Shown here piece by piece: positions 33,029 to 40,969 of a DNA stretch of 64,000 nt (its first letter is position 1; the number at the start of each line of letters is the position of its first letter). The notes under the pieces are model-generated. The model worked only from the letters and a program-made list of their open reading frames with translations. It was not told the DNA's origin and made no database searches. Position numbers and translations under genes: made by a program. The stretch comes from Paenibacillus mangrovi. Lineage in GTDB: Bacteria; Bacillota; Bacilli; Paenibacillales; Paenibacillaceae. The stretch lies in the NCBI RefSeq assembly GCF_022898935.1, contig NZ_JALIRP010000016.1, positions 1 through 64,000 of the forward strand, in the 5' to 3' direction.

Positions 33029-34702
33029 TCATTTTTTCATGGACTTTATCCGCTTCATGACATCATTCACGCCACGGCCGAAATAATCATGAAGCTCGCA
33101 ATATTCCTGATATAATTGCTCGTATATACGAACATGTTCAGGTATCGGCATGAAGGTTTCTTGCTTTATCTTGGCCATTTGTTTAGCAGCTTCGACGATA
33201 CTACTGTATCCGCCTGCCGCTTTGCCGGCTGCTGCTGCCGCAAACATCGCTGCGCCGAGAGCCGTAGTATGCTTGGAGTCTGCCACGACAATTTCCCGCC
33301 CAGTAACATCGGCATAGATCTGCATCAGGAGACGGTTCTTTTGCGGCAGTCCTCCGCATGCGTAAAGCTTATCAACAGCGATTCCGTTCTTAACAAACGT
33401 ATCCACTACCTTGCGGGTGCCAAAAGCCGTCGACTCGAGCAACGCCCGGTAAATTTCCTGAGGTCTGGTAGACAGTGTAATTCCGATGATCATTCCGGTT
33501 AAATCCGTATCCATCAGGACTGAACGGCTTCCATTATGCCAATCCAAAGCTAATAGCCCCGTCTCTCCCGGGTTATATGCTGCCGCTTCACGCTCAAGCC
33601 ATTGATGAATATCCAAGCCTTCACGATAAGCATGCTCCTTCACATAAGCAGGTACAGCCTCATCGATATACCACTCGAAAATATCGCCTACCGCATTCTG
33701 GCCGGCTTCATAACCGAAATAACCCGGGATGATGCCATCTTCCACAACACCGCAAATGCCTTCGACGAGCTTCTCCTCCTCATGAAGCAGCATGTGACAT
33801 AATGAAGTTCCCATCGCCATGACAAGCTTTCCGGGAGTAACCACACCCATGGCCGGAACAGCGGCATGCGCGTCTATAACGCCTACGGCAACAGCCGTCC
33901 CTGCTTTCAATCCGGTAAGCGCCGCCATTTCTTCTGTAAGTCCACCGGCGCTTGATCCGAGCGGCATGACTTCACCCCGCAGCTTCGTGGTAGCCAGGTG
34001 CTCAAGCCTTGGATCCAATGCTTTCAAGTACTCTTGGCTCGGATATCCATCTTGCTTGTGCCATAAAGCTTTGTAGCCAGCCGTACAGCTGTTGCGGGTG
34101 ATACGGCCTGTCAGCTTGAATACGGTCCAATCTGCCGCTTCCAGGAACATGTCTGCCGCTTCATATATTTCCGGGGCTTCATCCAGAATCTGCAGCACCT
34201 TGGCGAGCATCCACTCCGATGAGGTTTTACCTCCGTATCGAGGTAGGAAAGCTTCGCCCCGTTCTGCCGCGATCCGGTTAAGCTGGTCGGCTTCCGGCTG
34301 TGCTGCGTGATGCTTCCACAGTTTGACCCAACTATGAGGATGATGCTTCCATTCATCCAAAAGGCACAGCGGTGTACCATGGGAATCTATTGGCAACATC
34401 GTGCATGCCGTGAAATCAATTCCGATGCCGATCACATCATCATGAGCTACGCCGGCTTCCTTCAATACAGCAGGAATAGAGCGCCGCAAAACTTCCAAAT
34501 AATCGTCCGGGTGCTGAAGCGCCCAATCTAGAGGAAGCTTCACGCCGGAGCCCGGCAGCCGTTCATCTATCACATGATGGGGATATGGAGTGACATGATC
34601 GGCGATTTCATTCCCGTTCGACAGATCCACCAGTACCGCCCGGCCCGATTGCGTGCCGTAATCAATGCCAATCGCATATTTGTGAAACGTGGATTGAACC
34701 AT
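33029..34702 (-). CDS. araB: Ribulokinase (FGGY family)
   Basis: 557 aa. The N-terminal ATP-binding AIGIDYGTQSGRAVLVDL, the FTACTMLPID segment and the FGGY signature region (YACGGLPQKNRLLMQIYADV) near residue 450 are AraB-like. It phosphorylates L-ribulose to ribulose 5-phosphate. No araA, araD or arabinose transporter lies next to it in the window, so it is an orphan and may use another pentulose. GGAGGG lies 14 bases before the ATG, a rather long spacing. Confidence 0.92.
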   Translation of the reverse strand: MVQSTFHKYAIGIDYGTQSGRAVLVDLSNGNEIADHVTPYPHHVIDERLPGSGVKLPLDWALQHPDDYLEVLRRSIPAVLKEAGVAHDDVIGIGIDFTACTMLPIDSHGTPLCLLDEWKHHPHSWVKLWKHHAAQPEADQLNRIAAERGEAFLPRYGGKTSSEWMLAKVLQILDEAPEIYEAADMFLEAADWTVFKLTGRITRNSCTAGYKALWHKQDGYPSQEYLKALDPRLEHLATTKLRGEVMPLGSSAGGLTEEMAALTGLKAGTAVAVGVIDAHAAVPAMGVVTPGKLVMAMGTSLCHMLLHEEEKLVEGICGVVEDGIIPGYFGYEAGQNAVGDIFEWYIDEAVPAYVKEHAYREGLDIHQWLEREAAAYNPGETGLLALDWHNGSRSVLMDTDLTGMIIGITLSTRPQEIYRALLESTAFGTRKVVDTFVKNGIAVDKLYACGGLPQKNRLLMQIYADVTGREIVVADSKHTTALGAAMFAAAAAGKAAGGYSSIVEAAKQMAKIKQETFMPIPEHVRIYEQLYQEYCELHDYFGRGVNDVMKRIKSMKK

Positions 34703-34791
34703 TTTGTATTTTGTACCCTCCTTAATCTGACTAGCTCACAATCTTTTCGCGTATCCGACATCAAACTCCTGCATGGAAGAAAAAAAAGAAA

Positions 34792-34806
34792 ACGGCTTGT
34801 TGCCGT
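34792..34806 (-). terminator. Terminator of the acyl-CoA dehydrogenase-like gene
   Basis: Stem ACGGC/GCCGT, with TTTTC then a run of eight T on the minus strand. Confidence 0.8.
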
Positions 34807-34810
34807 CTTC

Positions 34811-35854
34811 TTATCCACGCAGGAGCGCATGTTGGCACGCCGTCTGCAAATCTCTCCAGGTTCGGTTTACTGCCGTATCTTCCATGCAGGCAGATAGCCC
34901 CAGCATCGGGAACAGCTTAAGTCCGCAGCTCAAGGAGTCTTTGGCTGCCGTAATACATTCGCTAGAGATCCGCTGCTCCATTTCAGGGGACAGGCTTCCT
35001 TTTTGGCTTAGTTCTTCCCAGGACTTGTCCAGTACCATATAAAATGCGTCCTTCTGACGGGCAAACTCCTGTGTCTGTTCTATTATCTCAGCTAGTACTT
35101 TTTCATTGCCTCGCGCATTCATCCATTCTTCAGCTGCTTCTAGGAAATGATCCGCTAGCCCCATAGCTACTCCGGCAAAGGAAGTCTGCGCAAATGCCAG
35201 GAACGGGTATTTGTACAGCAATTCCTCCTGGTGAGAGCGATATTCTGAAAATGAAAAGGTCATTTCATCCGGAACAAAGGCCCCGGTCACGACCATACTA
35301 TGACTGGCTGTCGCTTTGAGCCCGAAAGTATTCCAATCTTTATCGATATGTACCTGCTCGGGGGTCATGATCAGCGTAACGATCTCAGGAGCTTCTCCTG
35401 AACCCTGACCATTCTCCTTCTCCAAGATCGCATTGGCTGTAAATGTTGTAGCATGTGTCGATCCGCTGCAATATTTCCATCGGCCATTCACGATATAACC
35501 GCCGTCTACCCGGAGAGCTGTACCTGTCGTAGCTCCGCTTCCGGCAATGACCGCTTCCGAATGTGCAAATACCTTGCGTCCGATCTCTTTCGTCATGAAA
35601 GGCACGAAGTATCCACCCCCTGCACCAATGGTAACCAGCCAACCAAAGCTGCCATCGATGCGTGAGCATTCCTGAAAAATGCGGATTGCCTCCGGCAGAG
35701 GAGTCATATTCCCCTCCAGATCATCCGCCACGAATAAATGAAACAGCTTCTTATCATATATGTATTGCAGGGATTCGGGTGTAATTACGCCCTTTTGCTC
35801 CATCTGATGTGACTGTTCCCGAATACTGCTGATCTCCTGCTCAGTAAATCCCAT
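34811..35854 (-). CDS. Acyl-CoA dehydrogenase-family flavoprotein
   Basis: 347 aa, somewhat shorter than typical ACADs (about 380). Segments IDGSFGWLVTIGAGGGYFVP, then GYIVNGRWKYCSGSTHAT (the beta-domain FAD contact) and NTFGLKATASHSMVV are characteristic of the DszC/HsaA-like branch of flavin monooxygenases as well as ACADs. The catalytic Glu cannot be identified confidently. A monooxygenase or dehydrogenase role on an unknown substrate is equally possible. Monocistronic. Confidence 0.85.
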   Translation of the reverse strand: MGFTEQEISSIREQSHQMEQKGVITPESLQYIYDKKLFHLFVADDLEGNMTPLPEAIRIFQECSRIDGSFGWLVTIGAGGGYFVPFMTKEIGRKVFAHSEAVIAGSGATTGTALRVDGGYIVNGRWKYCSGSTHATTFTANAILEKENGQGSGEAPEIVTLIMTPEQVHIDKDWNTFGLKATASHSMVVTGAFVPDEMTFSFSEYRSHQEELLYKYPFLAFAQTSFAGVAMGLADHFLEAAEEWMNARGNEKVLAEIIEQTQEFARQKDAFYMVLDKSWEELSQKGSLSPEMEQRISSECITAAKDSLSCGLKLFPMLGLSACMEDTAVNRTWRDLQTACQHALLRG

Positions 35855-35941
35855 GCTTCCACCACTTTCCTGAATATATGTTTTCTTTATTCTATCATGA
35901 ACGGGACATGCACGTGGATTCTATCATTTAGAACGATAAAA

Positions 35942-35975
35942 CAGCCGCCCGCCTTTACTTGCTAGCGAACGGCTG
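35942..35975 (-). terminator. Terminator downstream of copA
   Basis: CAGCCG...CGGCTG stem with a long loop, with TTTTATCG following on the minus strand. Confidence 0.6.
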
Positions 35976-36051
35976 CTCATATATCCAGTATGTTATATCT
36001 TAGCGCCATATTAAGGAGTAACCTGATATCCTTTGCTGCGAATGACGTGAC

Positions 36052-38289
36052 TTAACGGGGTACCTTTACCCGCTGCAGGCGCAGTGCGTTCAGCACAACC
36101 GAGACCGAGCTGAGAGCCATGGCGGCACCCGCAATCCACGGCGCCAGAAGTCCGAGTGCGGCAATTGGAATTCCAAGTGTGTTGTATCCCAGAGCCCAAA
36201 ACAGATTCTGTTTGATATTGCCCATGGTTTTACGGCTGAGATAGATGGCGTCAGGGATACTCGACAGATCTCCGCGCATCAGTGTAACATCCGCGGCTTC
36301 CATCGCAACGTCCGTTCCTGTACCGATAGCCATTCCGATATCCGCGGTTGCAAGGGCAGGCGCATCATTGATGCCGTCACCTACCATAGCTACTTTTTTG
36401 CCTTGGGTTTGAAGCTTTTTCACTTCATCTGCCTTTCCTTCCGGAAGAACTTCGGCACGCACATACTCAATGCCGACTTGATCTGCAATGGCTTTTGCAG
36501 TACGTTCATTGTCCCCGGTGATCATGATGACCTGAATGCCCATGTTTTTCAGACGGCTAACCGCTTCCTTGGAAGTCTCTTTAATGGTGTCCGCAACAGC
36601 TACCATACCCGCGTACTCTTTATCGATGGCAGCCAGCATGGCTGTTTTCCCTGCTTCTTCAAGGCGTGCCATCACTTCATATGCATGGGCTGCTTCCACG
36701 CCGTACTTTTCCATTAATCTTCTTGTTCCTACCAGCAGTTCCTTGCCTTCCACGACGGCGTGTATACCGTATCCTGGAATAGCGGTGAATGCTTGCGTAT
36801 CCGGCAGACTGATGTTTCGTTCCAGAATACCTGCCACAATGGCCTCGGCAAGGGGATGCTCGGAATTTTTCTCAGCAGCTCCCACCAATCTTAAGAACTC
36901 TTCGGTGTCGTCGTCCGTGATCACATCGGTTAATTCCGGCTTACCTTTAGTAACCGTACCTGTCTTATCTAGGATGATCGCATCGATCTTATGCGTTTGC
37001 TCCAGGTGCTCGCCCCCCTTGAACAAAATGCCCAGCTCTGCAGCACGGCCGGAACCGGCCATGATCGAGGTTGGTGTTGCCAGACCGAGCGCGCATGGAC
37101 ACGCAATGACCAGAATGGCAATGGCTTTCTCCAAAGCTCCGGCGAAATCTCCGGGTGTGACAAAGAAATACCACACTAGAAATGCTACGACAGCGATGCC
37201 CACGACAATCGGAACGAAAATGCCGGAGATTACATCGGCTACCCGCTGAATCGGCGCCTTGGAGCCCTGCGCTTCTTCCACGACTTTAATGATCTGGGCA
37301 AGCGCTGTCTCTTTGCCGACCTTGGTTGCTTTGATACGCAGAACACCGTTTTTGTTCAAAGTTGCCCCGATGACCGTGTCACCGGATTTTTTCTCTACAG
37401 GCAGGCTCTCGCCCGTCAGCATCGATTCATCGACAGAGGATTCCCCTTCAAGCACTTCGCCATCCACGGGCACCTTTTCACCCGGACGAATCATCACGAT
37501 ATCTCCTGCAATAACTTCCTCAACCGGTACCGTAATCTCCTCGCCCCCGCGGATGATCCGGGCTGTTTTTGCCTGAAGTCCCATCAACGATTTGATCGCT
37601 TCCGATGTACGGCCTTTGGCAAGTGATTCGAACAGTTTGCCCATGATGACCAGAGTGATTAGGATCGCACTGGTTTCGTAGTACATCGAAGGACTATGTT
37701 GCATGTCGCCGCCCATAGCGTACCAATCGATCGTGAGGTATAAGCTGTAAAAGTATGCAGCTGACGTCCCAAGCGATACAAGAACATCCATATTCGCACT
37801 GCCGTTGCGAAGGGCTTTGTAGGCTCCGACATAAAATGGCTTACCGATATAGAACTGCACCGGTGTTGCCAGAATCAGCTGGAACCATGGATTCATGAAC
37901 AGATCGGGCAGATAAATCCATGACGTGAAGGAAAAGTGCGCGACCATCGCCCACAGCAGAGGGATGGAGAGAAGCACCGAAATAAGCAGCTTGCGTTTTT
38001 GTTTGCGGATTCCATCATCCCGGCTGTTTTGGGAATCATCTCTTTCCTCAGCCGTAATGGCTTTATAACCGAGCTGCTTCACCTTATCCTGCATATCCGT
38101 TACCGAAATTTCTGCCGGTGCATATTCCACGGTCGCTGTTTCCATAGCGAAGTTGACAGAGGCATTCGTGACACCCGGAAGCCTGCTGAGTCCTTTTTCA
38201 ATCCGGTTCGCGCATGCGGCGCAGGTCATACCGGTAATTTGCATTGTTGTTTGCTTTTGGTTATTCGTTGCGGCTTCTTCCACCATCAT
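36052..38289 (-). CDS. copA: Copper-exporting P1B-type ATPase
   Basis: 745 aa. One N-terminal HMA domain with the copper-binding C23-A-A-C26 (GMTCAACANRI) is followed by membrane helices. The intramembrane site C397-P-C399 is in IACPCALGLATPTS, the phosphorylated Asp is D441 (ILDKTGTVTKGK), and the hinge is MVGDGINDAPALA. Many Bacillales CopA proteins carry two HMA domains; this one has one. It pumps Cu(I) out of the cell. Start ATG 38289 follows AAGGAG. The promoter at 38367-38396 carries a G-rich CsoR-type operator. Confidence 0.96.
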   Translation of the reverse strand: MMVEEAATNNQKQTTMQITGMTCAACANRIEKGLSRLPGVTNASVNFAMETATVEYAPAEISVTDMQDKVKQLGYKAITAEERDDSQNSRDDGIRKQKRKLLISVLLSIPLLWAMVAHFSFTSWIYLPDLFMNPWFQLILATPVQFYIGKPFYVGAYKALRNGSANMDVLVSLGTSAAYFYSLYLTIDWYAMGGDMQHSPSMYYETSAILITLVIMGKLFESLAKGRTSEAIKSLMGLQAKTARIIRGGEEITVPVEEVIAGDIVMIRPGEKVPVDGEVLEGESSVDESMLTGESLPVEKKSGDTVIGATLNKNGVLRIKATKVGKETALAQIIKVVEEAQGSKAPIQRVADVISGIFVPIVVGIAVVAFLVWYFFVTPGDFAGALEKAIAILVIACPCALGLATPTSIMAGSGRAAELGILFKGGEHLEQTHKIDAIILDKTGTVTKGKPELTDVITDDDTEEFLRLVGAAEKNSEHPLAEAIVAGILERNISLPDTQAFTAIPGYGIHAVVEGKELLVGTRRLMEKYGVEAAHAYEVMARLEEAGKTAMLAAIDKEYAGMVAVADTIKETSKEAVSRLKNMGIQVIMITGDNERTAKAIADQVGIEYVRAEVLPEGKADEVKKLQTQGKKVAMVGDGINDAPALATADIGMAIGTGTDVAMEAADVTLMRGDLSSIPDAIYLSRKTMGNIKQNLFWALGYNTLGIPIAALGLLAPWIAGAAMALSSVSVVLNALRLQRVKVPR

Positions 38290-38366
38290 TCACTCCTTGA
38301 AAATGCTATTCATGCAGCTTGTGAATTACTGCTTTACAATCAATTCCATCACCTTTCTTGATTTTT

Positions 38367-38396
38367 AGTATACCCCCCATCCCTATATAGAGTCAA
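38367..38396 (-). promoter_or_regulatory. copA promoter with CsoR-type operator in the spacer
   Basis: On the minus strand TTGACT (38396-38391), an 18-base spacer and TATACT (38372-38367). The spacer carries TATAGGGATGGGGGG, which with the -10 region resembles the G/C-tract plus TA-rich CsoR operator, although it is not a clean palindrome. An overlong 18-base spacer buried in an operator fits repression by CsoR and release by Cu(I). Confidence 0.7.
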
Positions 38397-38559
38397 TACA
38401 TTTTTACAATACTCCTGTACCCTATTCAAAAAAACGATGTGATGGTTATTATCGGAGGAAGAGCTTACGTCGGAACCTAATAATCGTCAACTCAAATCGT
38501 ATTCTATGTATAATAGGTTTTATATTTTGGGGTGGTTACTGTTTACAGGAGGAATTTCA

Positions 38560-38643
38560 ATGACGGAGGATGTCATTTTTCAATTGAGGAATGAATGGAT
38601 GATAAAAAAAAGCCGCCTCCGGGCGACTTTTCACTTTATTTGA
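38560..38643 (+). CDS. Possible small peptide (27 aa) opposite the csoR end
   Basis: ATG 38560 follows a perfect AGGAGG by seven bases, and upstream a TATAAT box at about 38509 has a plausible -35. The peptide starts MTEDVIFQLRNEWMIKKSRL. It runs through the csoR terminator and overlaps the csoR stop, which argues against conservation. I do not recognise it. It may be a leader or a chance ORF. Confidence 0.3.
   Translation: MTEDVIFQLRNEWMIKKSRLRATFHFI
38608..38632 (-). terminator. Terminator of csoR
   Basis: Stem AAAAGCCGCC/GGCGACTTTT (one mismatch), with an A run on the plus strand giving TTTTTTTATC on the minus strand. Confidence 0.8.
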
Positions 38644-38986
38644 TCAATTTGTTCATCGTGGTCATGAGCTCAGTCAACACTTCCTGATCGCCTTCCTGGA
38701 TCCGCTGGACCACGCAGCTTTTCATATGATGCTCCAGCAGCAGTTTCCCCACACCGTTCAATGCGGATTGTACGGAGGCAATCTGGTTCAGCACATCATC
38801 ACAATACGTATCCTTCTCAATCAGTCCCTTAATTCCGCGCACCTGGCCTTCAATGCGGTTCAAACGGCTGATCAGACTGTTTTTGACCTTATCTGAATGA
38901 TGGCTTTTCCGTTCCGAATGGTCACCAGAGCAGGTGTCCGCGTTCTGTTCCGTATTCTCATCCATCTTATCCGGTACCGTATTCAT
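38636..38986 (-). CDS. csoR: CsoR-type copper-sensing transcriptional repressor
   Basis: 116 aa. A helical DUF156/CsoR fold with Cu(I) ligands C62 (TYCDDVLNQI), H87 and C91 (EHHMKSCVVQ), and the DNA-facing RLNRIEGQVRGIKGLIEKD. The N-terminal 35 residues are unusually long and His/Cys-rich (TCSGDHSERKSHHSDK), which might add metal binding. It lies 346 bp upstream of copA on the same strand, but with its own terminator, so regulation of copA is at the separate promoter. No copZ lies between them. Confidence 0.94.
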   Translation of the reverse strand: MNTVPDKMDENTEQNADTCSGDHSERKSHHSDKVKNSLISRLNRIEGQVRGIKGLIEKDTYCDDVLNQIASVQSALNGVGKLLLEHHMKSCVVQRIQEGDQEVLTELMTTMNKLIK

Positions 38987-39119
38987 ACGACTCGCCTCCT
39001 TTTTCCTTTTCTTCTATTATACTCGGAAGGCAGTGGTAAACAAACCATTGATGAATAACTTCTAATTGAGTACAGCAGTTTCCTTGCTTGCTCATAATCA
39101 GCCGTTCGCAATTGATTTC

Positions 39120-39911
39120 TTATTTTAAAGCCGTTATCACATTAACCGGAATCCCCTCCGTAAACACGCCTTCAGGATTCATCTCAAGCAAGCTTAAGCG
39201 CACTTCCTCTTCGAATGCCCCGATCCGATCCCCAAAAAAATGCCTTGCGCCAAAAGATGAGGAATATATATTGCCAATGATCGATTCTACCGTCCAGGTA
39301 TGCTCATAATCCGGCAGGGCATGCTTCTCAATCTCACGAAAAGGAAATTTCCCGAGCGTATCTTCGTATTTCTCCTTTGGTGGCGAATACGTACCTTGTC
39401 CCGCCCTTCTCTCCGGACCAAGCCAAGCTTTTAAAATCTCATCCACCCGCTGCTGCCAGACTTGAGTTTCGTTTCGTTCATTATGTTGATCAATAATGGC
39501 AATTCCGCCGCCCTCATCTAATCGAGGATATAATGTTGCAAGTATACTCTCCCGGTCCATCCAGTGGAAGGCTTTGGCGATCGTTACCAGCCGGTACGAA
39601 CCCGGTTCTGCCGCTTTCTCCTCCGCGCTGCCTTGGACCCAGCTCAAATTGGTGATTCGGTTCATTTCCGTTAGCCGCCTGGCTTCCGCAAGCATTTCCG
39701 GCTCAGGATCGATACCGATTATTTGCTCAAACCAATCGCTAAAACGCATAGCCAACTGTCCGGTACCACAGCCCAGATCGATCATGCGTCCACTACCATC
39801 CAGCTCGAAATGGTCTACGATAAAGCGGATCAAAGATGCAGGGTAAAGCGGCCGATATTTGGTGTAATAGGCAGCGGTTCCTTTAAACAGATCATTTCCG
39901 TATAAGCTCAC
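39120..39911 (-). CDS. Class I SAM-dependent methyltransferase
   Basis: GTG 39911 is preferred: it follows GGGAAGGGA and yields the familiar start VSLYGNDLFKGTAAYYTKYR. About 263 aa with motif I MIDLGCGTGQLAMRF, then the acidic GIDPEPEML and AKAFHWMDRE post-motif. These fit the Methyltransf_11/UbiE-like small-molecule type. Substrate unknown. It lies 36 bp downstream of the VanW gene and is probably cotranscribed. Confidence 0.88.
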   Translation of the reverse strand: MSLYGNDLFKGTAAYYTKYRPLYPASLIRFIVDHFELDGSGRMIDLGCGTGQLAMRFSDWFEQIIGIDPEPEMLAEARRLTEMNRITNLSWVQGSAEEKAAEPGSYRLVTIAKAFHWMDRESILATLYPRLDEGGGIAIIDQHNERNETQVWQQRVDEILKAWLGPERRAGQGTYSPPKEKYEDTLGKFPFREIEKHALPDYEHTWTVESIIGNIYSSSFGARHFFGDRIGAFEEEVRLSLLEMNPEGVFTEGIPVNVITALK

Positions 39912-39946
39912 TGTGTTCAATCCCTTCCCACTATAGATTGCAATCA

Positions 39947-40762
39947 TTATGTACCGGATTCGAGAAATGGCTGATACATCATTAGCGCCCGGTTTTCGGT
40001 GATGAATTCGTCTGAGACTAGTTCGCCGTCCTGATTAAAAACTTTGCGAAAAATGCTGTTGTAGCGCTCATATCCTCCCCAATAGTGTTGGGAAATACGA
40101 TGTTCTTTTTCATAAATTTCATAGTGGTGCAGCGCCGGCTTTGTTGTTCTCCATTCACCGGTCAAATGCCCGTTTTCTATGCCAAGCACCAGCTGATAAG
40201 GCTCTGTCGTGTTATTTCTAATCCTTAGATCGAGATAATTGTAGGCACATGTCGCCCCGCTGCCAAAAGGCTGCGTTCGGTTCGCATCCGGAAATACGTC
40301 ATAGCTGTGGCGGTGTCTTTCAGTTACCTCGAGCGGTGTATGCAGCGTAATCCAGTAGATCAGATTGGACAGCTGGCATAGTCCTCCCCCGACCCCAGGC
40401 TTGAAGCCGCCGTAAAAGAGCACCATTCCTTCGACATACCCTTTCCTGCGGTTCGGTTTACCGATCAATCTCCAGTACGAAAAGGTTTCTCCCGGCATGA
40501 TCGTCACCCCTTGCAGGCGCTCCATGGCAATCTTCAAGTTGGTGATTTTGTTGTGCTGCAGCCACATGTCCACATCCTTCAGCTGCCTGAGCATAGGAGT
40601 CTGGTGCTGAGAGATCCGGTGCGGCAATAGCTCCTTCCCCTTCTTTTTCGCAAATCGCACTGAACCGAAGAACCACTCTAGGTATCTTCTACTCCTGTAG
40701 TACGCTGTTCCGAGCAGCAGCCTCCATTTGGATCTGCGAACCGGCTTGCGGATTGCCTCCAT
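39947..40762 (-). CDS. VanW-family protein
   Basis: 271 aa from ATG 40762 behind GAGGGGAAT. The VanW core is clear: TIMPGETFSYWRLIGKPNRR, then GVGGGLCQLSNLIYW and TQPFGSGATCAYNYLDL. No signal peptide is seen. VanW is an accessory gene of vanB-type glycopeptide clusters, but lone chromosomal copies like this one are common in Bacillales and have no known role. No van genes lie nearby. Confidence 0.9.
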   Translation of the reverse strand: MEAIRKPVRRSKWRLLLGTAYYRSRRYLEWFFGSVRFAKKKGKELLPHRISQHQTPMLRQLKDVDMWLQHNKITNLKIAMERLQGVTIMPGETFSYWRLIGKPNRRKGYVEGMVLFYGGFKPGVGGGLCQLSNLIYWITLHTPLEVTERHRHSYDVFPDANRTQPFGSGATCAYNYLDLRIRNNTTEPYQLVLGIENGHLTGEWRTTKPALHHYEIYEKEHRISQHYWGGYERYNSIFRKVFNQDGELVSDEFITENRALMMYQPFLESGT

Positions 40763-40816
40763 ATTCCCCTCACGCTCCCTATACAGAATAAGAAACCATT
40801 CGAATCAATGTATGCA

Positions 40817-40843
40817 AAAGGGGCCCCTTCAGGGGTCCCCTTT
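40817..40843. terminator. Strong hairpin between vanW-like gene and cysI
   Basis: GC-rich stem AAAGGGGCCCC/GGGGTCCCCTTT (one mismatch). Together with the hairpin at 40924-40949 it isolates the cysJI operon from the VanW unit. Confidence 0.65.
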
Positions 40844-40923
40844 GTCTGATCATGTTGATGTCCTGCATTCAGGATACCATAACGAAGGCTGAGGAAGGTT
40901 GTTTTTTAGGGTTCAGAAAATAA

Positions 40924-40949
40924 AAATAGCCCTGGGATCAGGGCTATTT
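40924..40949 (-). terminator. Terminator of the cysJI operon
   Basis: Perfect stem AAATAGCCCTG/CAGGGCTATTT followed by TTTATTTTCTG on the minus strand. Confidence 0.85.
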
Positions 40950-40969
40950 CCTCATGAGTTCTTTTTTTA

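Noticed and set aside
33029..34702. Arabinose operon around araB
   Set aside because: No isomerase, epimerase, transporter or regulator of arabinose use lies beside it within the window.
36011..36051. HVIRSKGYQVTP frame directly after the copA stop, recalling a CopZ C-terminus
   Set aside because: Only about 13 codons and no CopZ metal motif; too short to claim a copZ relic.
36052..38289. Long plus-strand ORFs opposite copA
   Set aside because: They are antisense shadows without start signals; the copA frame has every family motif.
39947..40762. Glycopeptide resistance cluster around the VanW gene
   Set aside because: No vanR, vanS, vanH, van ligase or vanX genes are nearby; lone VanW genes are common.
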